Below are positions 54,906 to 64,000 of a stretch of 64,000 bases of DNA, piece after piece (within the stretch, counting starts at the first letter, position 1; each line of letters begins with the position of its first letter). Below the pieces are notes generated by a model. The model made no database searches, was not told the DNA's origin, and saw nothing but the letters and a program-made list of their open reading frames with translations. This stretch comes from CBDCGS01 sp965216915. Its GTDB lineage: Bacteria > Pseudomonadota > Alphaproteobacteria > UBA828. A program made the position numbers and the translations under genes. The stretch lies in contig CBDCGS010000007.1 of assembly GCA_965216915.1 (NCBI GenBank), positions 224,377 through 288,376 on the forward strand. The letters run 5' to 3'.

Positions 54906-55763
54906 CTATTCGGCGGCGCTGCGCTCGGCCTGCGGCGCAGCGGGCGGCGCGAAGGCGCGGTCGTGCTGCAACGCAGGGATCGTGCCGCGCGCTTCCGCGA
55001 CGCGCGCAAGGTCGAGGTCAGCCACGGTCACGCCGACGCCATCGCCGCCATCCGCCAGCACTACACCCCACGGATCGATGATCAGCGAATGACCGTAGGT
55101 CTCGCGCCCGCCCGAATGGCTCCCCCACATGCAGGGCGCGATCACGAACGAGCCCGTCTCGATCGCCCGCGCGCGCAGCAGGACGTGCCAGTGGGCCTGG
55201 CCCGTGTGGCGCGTGAACGCGGCCGGCACGGCGAGAATGCTCGCACCCGCATGCGCGAGCGCCCGGTAAAGCTGCGGGAAGCGGAGGTCGTAGCAGACCG
55301 TCATGCCAAGCCGGCACCAGGGCAGATCGGCAACGACCGCACGATCGCCGGGCCGAAACACCTCGCTCTCGCGGAAGCTCTCGCCGGTCGGGAGGTCGAC
55401 GTCGAACATGTGGATCTTGTCGTAGCTTGTCACCGCGGCGCCGTCCGAATTGAGCAGCACCGATCGGTTGGCGACGCGTCCGTCGCCCGCGTCCGAGGCG
55501 ATGGAGCCGACCAGGATCCAAGCCCCGGTCTCGCGCGCGATCATGCTGAAATGCGCGATCGCCGGATGCGCATCGAGTGGCGCGCCGCTCGCTTGGAGCT
55601 CCGGCGTTCGGTGTTCCATAAGTGCGACGTTTTCCGGCAGGGCAATCAGGCGGGCACCCTTGTCGGCAGCGTCGTGGACGAGCGCGCCCACGGCGCGCAG
55701 ATTTTCCGCCATGTCCTGGCCGGAGGAGGGTTGGACACAGGCAACCCGCAGCGTGTCAGTCAT
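54906..55763 (-). CDS. Carbon-nitrogen hydrolase (deaminated glutathione amidase/Nit1-like)
   Basis: A 285-residue nitrilase-superfamily amidase. Catalytic triad E44 (ALPENVAL), K116 (SYDKIHMFDVDLP) and C157 (TVCYDLRFPQLY). The HMFDVDLPTGESFRES block is that of the Nit1 group, which removes the amide from deaminated glutathione, a metabolite-repair reaction. Start ATG 55763 overlaps the grxC stop by eight bases, so the two are one operon; glutaredoxin as a neighbour fits glutathione metabolism. An earlier start at 55793 would lie deep in grxC. Confidence 0.9.
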   Translation of the reverse strand: MTDTLRVACVQPSSGQDMAENLRAVGALVHDAADKGARLIALPENVALMEHRTPELQASGAPLDAHPAIAHFSMIARETGAWILVGSIASDAGDGRVANRSVLLNSDGAAVTSYDKIHMFDVDLPTGESFRESEVFRPGDRAVVADLPWCRLGMTVCYDLRFPQLYRALAHAGASILAVPAAFTRHTGQAHWHVLLRARAIETGSFVIAPCMWGSHSGGRETYGHSLIIDPWGVVLADGGDGVGVTVADLDLARVAEARGTIPALQHDRAFAPPAAPQAERSAAE

Positions 55764-56022
55764 CGGAAAGACCCAAGCGTTGATCCAGCTCACCCGTGAT
55801 CTCGAGCGCCATCAGCTCGTCGGAGCCGCCGATCGGTGCGCCGTCGATGAAGATTTGCGGCACGGTCATCCCGCCTCCGGACCGTTCCGTCATCTCGCGG
55901 CGAAGCGTCGGTTTGCCCGAGATGTCGATGTCTTCGTAGGCGACGCCTTTCATGTCGAGCAGGCGCTTCGCGCGCACGCAAAACGGGCAGAACGGCGTTG
56001 TGTAGAGGACGACCTCGGCCAT
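55756..56022 (-). CDS. grxC: Glutaredoxin 3
   Basis: An 88-residue dithiol glutaredoxin with active site CPFC (Cys12 and Cys15; CPYC in E. coli), cis-Pro in TVPQIFIDG, and GGSDELMALE for glutathione binding. It reduces disulfides and glutathione adducts in the cytoplasm. It is the middle gene of the comF-grxC-nitrilase minus-strand cluster. Confidence 0.95.
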   Translation of the reverse strand: MAEVVLYTTPFCPFCVRAKRLLDMKGVAYEDIDISGKPTLRREMTERSGGGMTVPQIFIDGAPIGGSDELMALEITGELDQRLGLSDD

Positions 56023-56050
56023 GCAGCGCTCCTTCGATCACACGTGCCGA

Positions 56051-56860
56051 TCATGGCCCCGGCAAGGCGGTTCGGGCAAGGGTGACGACGTCCACTGCCC
56101 TGGCGCCGGCGCGCTTCAGGGCGTGCGCGCAGGCGCCGGCCGTCGCGCCGGAGGTCATAACGTCGTCGACCAGGAGCACGCGCCGGCCCGCGATCACAGC
56201 GCGGCGTCTCTCGCGAACCATGAACGCCCCGCGCACGTTGCGCCGCCGCTCCGCCGCCGAGAGGCTCGCTTGCGGCGTGGTTCGCCGCGTGCGCTCCATC
56301 AGATCCACGGCAAGCGGATGCCCGCTTTCGCCCGAGAGCCCCCGCGCCAGCAGTGCCGACTGGTTGAAGCGCCGCGCGAATAGGCGCCGGCGATGGAGCG
56401 GGACGGGCGCGATCACGTCGGCCTCGGGGAGCAACGGCGCCGCGGCGCGGCGAAGCATGTCGGCCAGCGCCGGCGCGAGCCAGGTACGATCGGCCATCTT
56501 GAAGGCGAGAACCAGGTCGCGCCCCACGCCTTCGTAGAGGAAGGCAGCGCGGGCGCGGTCGAAGCGCGACGGCAGGCGGGCGCAGCGCCCGCAGAGCGCG
56601 CGCCGCCCGCTCGAAAGCTCGAACGGCAGCCCGCATTGCGCGCATAGGGGCTCGCCGATGAACGTGATCTGCTCCCAGCAGGCGAGGCACATGCGGCCTT
56701 GAACATCGACTGGCTGGTCACATGCGAGGCAGCGCGGCGGGAGCACCGCGTCGATCCCCATTCGCGCCCAATCGCGCGCGCGCCGCTTCCACTGGGCCCC
56801 TTGGACGAGAGACGAGAACTCCACGCCGATCACCGTCATTTTCGCCATTAGCCCGATCAT
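56051..56860 (-). CDS. ComF-family double zinc-ribbon phosphoribosyltransferase
   Basis: A ~269-residue ComF protein. The N-terminal part has zinc-ribbon cysteines in CLACDQPVD, MCLACWEQI, CAQCGLPF and LCGRCARL, and the C-terminal PRTase domain has the PRPP motif RVLLVDDVMTSGATAG and APVPLHRRRLFARRFNQS. ComF proteins support DNA uptake or recombination by an unclear route. The start is not certain: ATGs at 56860, 56848 and 56839 are all in frame and none has a strong ribosome site. Followed by grxC after 28 bases. Confidence 0.9.
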   Translation of the reverse strand: MIGLMAKMTVIGVEFSSLVQGAQWKRRARDWARMGIDAVLPPRCLACDQPVDVQGRMCLACWEQITFIGEPLCAQCGLPFELSSGRRALCGRCARLPSRFDRARAAFLYEGVGRDLVLAFKMADRTWLAPALADMLRRAAAPLLPEADVIAPVPLHRRRLFARRFNQSALLARGLSGESGHPLAVDLMERTRRTTPQASLSAAERRRNVRGAFMVRERRRAVIAGRRVLLVDDVMTSGATAGACAHALKRAGARAVDVVTLARTALPGP

Positions 56861-56878
56861 GTCATAACGAGTGCCGGT

Positions 56879-57793
56879 ATGGCGAAACCCGACCAACCGA
56901 ACCATCGGATCTTCGACCGCGCGCTGCTCCGCAAGCGCCGCGATCGTGCTGCCGCGTCGCTCGACGATCACGATTTTCTGCTCCGCGAGGTCGGCGCGCG
57001 GCTGATCGAGCGGCTCGACGACGTGACGCGCCGGTTTGGCCGCGTGCTCGACCTTGGATGCCATACGGGCCAGCTCTCGACCCTGCTGGCCTCGCGTGCC
57101 GGCGTCGAGCTTCTGGTTTCCGCGGACCTCTCGCCGCGCATGGTCGCACACGCACCCCGTGTGCGATTGGCGGCCGATGAAGAATGGCTCCCGATCGGGG
57201 ACGGCGCCCTCGATCTCGTGACGAGCCTCTTGAGCCTGCACTGGGTCAACGATCTTCCCGGTGCCCTTCTGCAGATCCGCCGCGCCCTGCGGCCGGATGG
57301 GCTCTTTCTGGCGGCGCTTCTCGGCGGTGACACGCTGACCGAGCTACGCCAAGCTCTCTTGCAGGCGGAGGCAGAGCGCGAAGGCGGTGTGAGCCCGCGC
57401 GTCTCGCCGTTTGCCGACGTGCAGGATTGCGGTGCGCTGCTGCAGCGTGCCGGTTTCGCCCTGCCGGTCGTGGACACAGATCGGATCACCGCGACCTATC
57501 CGGACGCGTTCGCCCTGATGCGCGAGCTGCGCGGCATGGGCGAGACCAATGCGCTGGTCCAGCGGGATGGCGGCCGGCTGTCGCGGCAGACGTTGCTGCA
57601 CGCGGCGGCCCGCTATCAAGAGATGTTCGCGGAGCCTGACGGCCGCATCCCCGCGACGTTCCAGATCATCTACCTCACGGGCTGGTGTCCGCACGAATCG
57701 CAGCAGAAGCCCGCGCGCCGCGGCAGCGGTCAGGTGCACCTCGCCGATGCCTTGAGCGATCGCACGCGGCCCGACGGCGCGCGCCAAACCTAG
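56879..57793 (+). CDS. SAM-dependent methyltransferase (NDUFAF5/BioC-like)
   Basis: A 304-residue class I methyltransferase. The SAM motif I is VLDLGCHTGQLSTLLA, motif II DLSPRMVAHA, and LSLHWVNDLPGALLQIRRALRPDG is the conserved central block. NDUFAF5-like members, usually found next to comF in alphaproteobacteria, have been linked to arginine hydroxylation in complex I assembly; BioC-like is the other reading. Divergent from comF with only 18 bases between start codons. The stop codon TAG lies in the interspersed repeat at 57791. Confidence 0.88.
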   Translation: MAKPDQPNHRIFDRALLRKRRDRAAASLDDHDFLLREVGARLIERLDDVTRRFGRVLDLGCHTGQLSTLLASRAGVELLVSADLSPRMVAHAPRVRLAADEEWLPIGDGALDLVTSLLSLHWVNDLPGALLQIRRALRPDGLFLAALLGGDTLTELRQALLQAEAEREGGVSPRVSPFADVQDCGALLQRAGFALPVVDTDRITATYPDAFALMRELRGMGETNALVQRDGGRLSRQTLLHAAARYQEMFAEPDGRIPATFQIIYLTGWCPHESQQKPARRGSGQVHLADALSDRTRPDGARQT

Positions 57794-57897
57794 AGCATTT
57801 CACGCTCGCCTATGCTCACGCGCAATGCTCTGCCTGGTTGACATTGACGCAAATGCGTCGTCGCAGGTGATGTCACCTGCTCGGGATTTGCTCTCTA
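57791..57897. repeat. Interspersed palindromic repeat, copy 1
   Basis: About 107 bases with ends TAGAGC and GCTCTCTA. It shares long identical blocks with the element at 62593-62696, for example TTGACGCAAATGCGTCGTCG. Internal stems are AGAGCATT/AATGCTCT (8 bp), GACGCA/TGCGTC (6 bp) and GCAGGTGA/TCACCTGC (8 bp, with loop TG). The left end contains the stop codon of the methyltransferase and the right end that of mutT. Confidence 0.8.
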
Positions 57898-58320
57898 AAG
57901 CAGGTCGCGCAGCACCGAGATCAGCGGCGCGTCCGCGGGCGGCATGGGCAGGTCGCGCATGTCGCGCGGGCGCACCCATTTGAGCCGCTGACCCTCGCGC
58001 GCGCGGGGTGCGCCGCGCCAGATGCGGCAGACATAGAGCGGCATGAGAAGGTGGAAGGCGTCGTAGCTGTGTGACGCGAAGCTGAGCGGCGCCAGGCAGC
58101 TCCGCTCCACATCGATCCCGAGCTCCTCCTCGAGCTCGCGTATCAGCGCTTGCTCGGGGGTCTCGCCGGGCTGCACCTTGCCGCCGGGAAACTCCCAAAG
58201 ACCCGCCATGCTCTTGCCCGTCGGGCGCTCGGCCAAAAGCACGCGCCCGTCGGCATCGACCAGCGCGACCGCGGCGACCAGCAGCGTCTCCCGCCCGGTG
58301 TCAGGAGCGGTAGTCGGCAT
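57895..58320 (-). CDS. mutT: NUDIX hydrolase, 8-oxo-dGTP diphosphatase (MutT)
   Basis: A 141-residue Nudix enzyme. Nudix box GGKVQPGETPEQALIRELEE followed by ELGI, and an N-terminal VAAVALVDADGRVLLAERP typical of MutT. It hydrolyses oxidised nucleotides to protect DNA. The start ATG 58320 overlaps the end of argJ by 20 bases, so the two are co-transcribed. The stop codon lies within repeat copy 1. Confidence 0.92.
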   Translation of the reverse strand: MPTTAPDTGRETLLVAAVALVDADGRVLLAERPTGKSMAGLWEFPGGKVQPGETPEQALIRELEEELGIDVERSCLAPLSFASHSYDAFHLLMPLYVCRIWRGAPRAREGQRLKWVRPRDMRDLPMPPADAPLISVLRDLL

Positions 58321-59533
58321 TGATGTCGATGTAGGCGTGCGTCAGGTCGCAGGTCCAAACCGTCGCGGCGCGGGCGCCGAGGCCCAAATCCAGGCGGATG
58401 GAGACCTCATCGCCCCTCATGTGCTCCGCGGCGCGTGGCTCCCGGTAAGCCGGGTTGAGAGCCCCGTTGCGCGCCGCCTGCTCGTCGCCGATCCAAATCG
58501 CGAGCTTGTCGGGATCGATCGGGGGCTGCGCTTTTCCGACGGCCGCGACGATCCGCCCCCAATTCGGATCGGCACCGGCGATCGCGGTCTTGACCAAGGG
58601 CGAGTTGGCGACCGTGAGACCGACGTCGCGGGCTTCCTCCTCAGACCGCGCACCTTCGACGGTAATGGTGACGAAGGTCTGGATGCCTTCGCCGTCGCGC
58701 GCGATTTGTTTCGCGAGGTCCACCAGCACAGCTTCGAAGGCTTTGTCGAACGGGTCCAGCTGCGGATCGGAGGCATCCGCGATGGCGGGATGCGTCGCGC
58801 CGGCGCCGGTCGCGAAGGCCAGGCAGGTGTCGCTGGTCGACGTGTCGCTATCGACGGTGATGGCGTTGAAGGAGCGCGGGACCGATCGCTGCAGCAGCGC
58901 GTGCAGCACAGCGGCGGGCAGCGCCGCGTCGGTGAAGACGAAGGCAAGCATCGTCGCCATGTTCGGCGCGATCATGCCCGATCCCTTGGCGATGCCGTTG
59001 ATCGTGACGGGCACGCCGCCGATCGCGGCCTGCCGCGTCGCGCCCTTGGGGAACGTGTCGGTGGTCATGATCGCGCGGGCGGCATCTTCCCAGGCGTCGG
59101 GCCTGAGCGCGGCGTGAAGCCCCGGCAGCGCGGCGACGATCCGCTCACCCGGAAGCGGCTCGCCGATCACCCCGGTGGATGAAACGAAAACGTCGTCGGC
59201 GCGACACCCGACCGCGGCGGCCGCGGCCTCGGCCGTGTGCCTCACGACCTCGAGTCCGGCGGTGCCGGTCGCGACGTTGGCGTTGCCGGCGTTGACGACG
59301 AGGGCACGCGCGCGGCCGGCGCTCAGGCGCTCCCGGCACCACAGCACGGGGGCCCCTGGCGTCTGCGAGCGGGTCAGAACCCCGGCGCTGGTGGTGCCCT
59401 CGGCCATCTCCGCGAGCATGACGTCGAGGCGGTCGCGATAGCGCACGCCGGCCTCGGCGGCGCTCAGACGCAGGCCGCCGAGCGCCGGCAGGGCTGGAAA
59501 CTGGTCAGGTGCAAACCGCGAAATGGCTGTCAT
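58301..59533 (-). CDS. argJ: Bifunctional ornithine acetyltransferase/N-acetylglutamate synthase
   Basis: A 410-residue enzyme of arginine synthesis. The self-cleavage and catalytic threonine lies in KGSGMIAPNMATMLAFVFTD; SSTGVIGEPLPGERI and ALVVNAGNANVATG are family signatures. It transfers acetyl from N-acetylornithine to glutamate. The start ATG 59533 gives the usual N-terminus (MTAISRFAPDQFPALP); earlier codons read through a low-complexity Pro/Ala stretch. Divergent from secA. Length is normal. Confidence 0.96.
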   Translation of the reverse strand: MTAISRFAPDQFPALPALGGLRLSAAEAGVRYRDRLDVMLAEMAEGTTSAGVLTRSQTPGAPVLWCRERLSAGRARALVVNAGNANVATGTAGLEVVRHTAEAAAAAVGCRADDVFVSSTGVIGEPLPGERIVAALPGLHAALRPDAWEDAARAIMTTDTFPKGATRQAAIGGVPVTINGIAKGSGMIAPNMATMLAFVFTDAALPAAVLHALLQRSVPRSFNAITVDSDTSTSDTCLAFATGAGATHPAIADASDPQLDPFDKAFEAVLVDLAKQIARDGEGIQTFVTITVEGARSEEEARDVGLTVANSPLVKTAIAGADPNWGRIVAAVGKAQPPIDPDKLAIWIGDEQAARNGALNPAYREPRAAEHMRGDEVSIRLDLGLGARAATVWTCDLTHAYIDINADYRS

Positions 59534-59667
59534 GGCGGGCGCTCCGGCGCGCAGATCTCGCCCCGATCCGGGGCGTGGCGCCGCCACGGGCGCCGTGGCG
59601 CCGGGCGGCATCGCAAGGCATTAACCATATCGGTGGTAAATCGGCAAGGTGGCCTCCGGGGGGCGCG

Positions 59668-59696
59668 TTGACACTCCAGGGGCCGTCGCTTATCTG
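59668..59696 (+). promoter_or_regulatory. Possible secA promoter
   Basis: TTGACA (59668-59673), 17-base spacer, TATCTG (59691-59696). The -35 is perfect and the -10 poor (3/6). It gives a leader of about 47 bases before the ATG at 59750. Confidence 0.4.
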
Positions 59697-59749
59697 TCTG
59701 ACAACGCGATCGGCTGCGGCGGTCGGCGCGGGGCCAAGGACACCCATCC

Positions 59750-62542
<2,793 letters not shown>

Positions 62543-62592
62543 ACCAAAGCCAAGCGAGCCGTTCTCGGCCAGATGGGACGGGCGTCGGGTGT

Positions 62593-62696
62593 TAGAGCCT
62601 TTCACGCTCGCCTATGCTCACGCGAATGCTCTATCTGGTTGAACTTGACGCAAATGCGTCGTCGCAGGTGATTCCACCTGCTCGGGATTTGCTCTA
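62593..62696. repeat. Interspersed palindromic repeat, copy 2
   Basis: About 104 bases with ends TAGAGC and GCTCTA, about 90% identical to copy 1. The stem GCAGGTG-ATTC-CACCTGC is kept with a changed loop; GACGCAAATGCGTC is identical. The left end is 50 bases after the secA stop; the right end supplies the stop codon of accA on the other strand. Confidence 0.8.
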
Positions 62697-63651
62697 GGCG
62701 AGGCCCGCCTTGCCGATTTCGAGATACTTGTCCCGCCGGCGGCTGCGGAGCTCGCCGGCGGCCACGCCATGCAGGTCCTCGAACGCGGATTCGATCGCAT
62801 CACCGACGGCTTGGGCCATCCATGTCGGATCTCGATGCGCGCCACCCACCGGCTCTTTGATGATGCCGTCGATGACGCCGAGCTTCTCGAGGTCTTCGGC
62901 GGTCATCCGGAGCGCTTCGGCGGCCTCCTCGGCGTGATCAGCACTGCGCCATAGAATCGACGCGCAGCCCTCCGGCGAAATCACCGAGTAGATCGCGTGC
63001 TCGAGCATGAGCACCTTGTTGGCGGCTGCGAGCGCGATCGCTCCGCCCGAACCGCCCTCGCCGATCACCACCGAGACGAACGGGATCCGCACGTCGAGGC
63101 AGGTCTCGATGCTGCGCGCAATGGCCTCGGCCTGTCCGCGCTGTTCGGCGCCGACGCCCGGATGAGCGCCCGGCGTATCGATGAGCGAGAGCGCCGGCAG
63201 GCCGAAGCGTTCCGCGAGGCGCAGCAGGCGCACGGCCTTGCGGTAGCCTTCCGGATTGGGCATGCCGAAATTGTGGCTCACCCGGCTCTCCGTGTCGGCG
63301 CCCTTCTCGTGGCCCAGAATCATCAATGTCTGGCCGCGGAACCGGCCGAGGCCGCCGACGATCGCACGATCCTCGCCGAACGAACGGTCACCCGCGAGCG
63401 GGGTGAAATCCTCGACGAGGGCCTTCGCATAGTCGGAGAAACGCGGCCGATGCTGATGGCGCGCGACGAGCGCCTTCTGCCAAGGCGTGGAGCCGGCTGT
63501 AGGTTTGCCGCAACAGGCGGTCGACCTTGCCCTGCAGGCGCGAAACCTCGTCGACGATGTTGACGCCACTGTCGTCGCTCAGGTGGCGAAGCTCTTGGAT
63601 CTTCCCTTCGATCTCGGCGATCGGCTTTTCGAAATCGAGATATCCGTTCAT
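62694..63651 (-). pseudogene. accA: Acetyl-CoA carboxylase carboxyltransferase subunit alpha, interrupted by a one-base frameshift
   Basis: The N-terminal part starts at ATG 63651 (MNGYLDFEKPIAEIEGKIQE) and reads as normal AccA up to KVDRLLRQTYSRL; the rest (TPWQKALVARHQHRPRFSDY onward, to KYLEIGKAGLA) continues in another frame. Removing one C from CTCCACG (plus-strand 63486-63492) restores RQTYSRLTPWQKALV and gives a 318-residue protein, the usual AccA length. Catalytic blocks such as IGEGGSGGAIALAAANKVLM are intact. AccA is essential for fatty-acid synthesis, so a sequencing or assembly error is likelier than a true loss. The stop codon lies in repeat copy 2. Upstream neighbour is xerD, as in many alphaproteobacteria. 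Confidence 0.9.
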
Positions 63652-63733
63652 CGCAGGATGGTCACGCACACATAAGAGCTGGGCCGCCCAGCATTACCAA
63701 AGTCCTAACGGTCAGAGCTTGACACAACATTAA

Positions 63734-63748
63734 CTCCCGACTCGGGAG
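63734..63748. terminator. Hairpin between xerD and accA
   Basis: CTCCCGA-C-TCGGGAG: 7-bp stem, single-base loop. It lies 49 bases downstream of the xerD stop; on the minus strand it is followed by TTAATGTTGT. Could be a terminator of xerD or part of the accA leader. Confidence 0.4.
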
Positions 63749-63796
63749 GTCACCGTCCTGTAACATATAATCGCGCGGTTTCAGGCCGCCTAGGGG

Positions 63797-64000
63797 CTAT
63801 TCGTCGGACGCGCTCGGCGTTCGCGGGTTGCGTGCCAGCGGATGATGGGTGGTCACCAGAGCGCGCAGCCGTTCGTCCATGACGTGGGTGTAGATCTGCG
63901 TCGTGGCGATATCGGCATGACCGAGCATCTTCTGCACTGCACGCAGGTCGGCGCCGCCGGCAAGCAAATGGCTTGCGAAGGCATGGCGGAGCGCGTGAGG
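63797..64000 (-). CDS. xerD: Tyrosine recombinase XerD, C-terminal part (5' end outside window)
   Basis: The last 67 residues of a tyrosine recombinase. PHALRHAFASHLLAGGADLR holds the active-site His and Arg, and MLGHADIATTQIYTHV holds the second His/Trp-position histidine and the nucleophilic tyrosine. This fits XerD, which resolves chromosome dimers at dif, and the accA neighbour supports that. XerC cannot be excluded from the fragment alone. Confidence 0.92.
   Translation of the reverse strand, partial: PHALRHAFASHLLAGGADLRAVQKMLGHADIATTQIYTHVMDERLRALVTTHHPLARNPRTPSASDE

Noticed and set aside
63486..63492. Programmed ribosomal frameshift in accA
   Set aside because: No slippery heptamer, stop-codon arrangement or pseudoknot seen; a simple one-base indel explains the data.

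Overview
This window comes from a high-GC alphaproteobacterium. The main evidence is a PopZ gene (DUF2497 family) lying between tolC and valS, together with the order pcm-rhodanese-tolC-popZ-valS and an accA-xerD pair. The wide range of oxidative and hydrolytic enzymes suggests a free-living aerobic heterotroph from soil or water, and gene order recalls Rhodospirillales-like genomes; this placement is inference. No insertion sequence, prophage, CRISPR array or classical one-component transcription factor was seen in 64 kb.

Layout. 1-10.6 kb: the 3' end of an acyl-CoA dehydrogenase gene, a pentapeptide-repeat protein, a first HyuA/HyuB pair, a GGDEF diguanylate cyclase, two small redox proteins on the minus strand, then an ArsC-like protein, an FAD amine oxidase and a lysophospholipase-like hydrolase. 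10.7-19.6 kb: a sugar-type ABC importer operon on the minus strand (binding protein, double ATPase, one fused double permease, NAD-dependent epimerase), divergent from a CocE/NonD-type hydrolase and a protein of three tandem RidA domains. 19.6-21.4 kb: a PEP-CTERM surface-protein locus with a sigma-54 promoter and paired palindromic upstream sites, followed by an orphan second PEP-CTERM tail. 21.4-26.2 kb: RidA, a second HyuA/HyuB pair and an AhpD-like protein.

26.3-32.1 kb is a tungsten-enzyme cluster: polyferredoxin, tungsten aldehyde oxidoreductase, FAD/NAD subunit, MoaD-like protein, an unknown small protein, and TupBC-type tungstate transporter parts without a TupA. It is followed directly by both subunits of an N,N-dimethylformamidase-type iron amidohydrolase (32.1-34.8 kb). 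A CHASE2 adenylate cyclase follows, and about 6 kb further on lies a cyclic-nucleotide-gated channel, so a cAMP circuit is plausible.

37-43 kb holds a secreted M48 metallopeptidase and partner, a glutathione transferase, and a CmcJ-like/SDR/FAD-oxidase operon. From 43 kb on the region is mostly core genome: tRNA-Asn, tRNA-Cys, pcm, rhodanese, tolC, popZ, valS, ilvD, mlrC, a nitrilase-family amidase, grxC, comF, a methyltransferase, mutT, argJ, secA, accA and xerD. accA carries an apparent one-base frameshift. Two copies of a ~105-bp palindromic repeat sit at 3' gene ends and supply stop codons to neighbouring genes.
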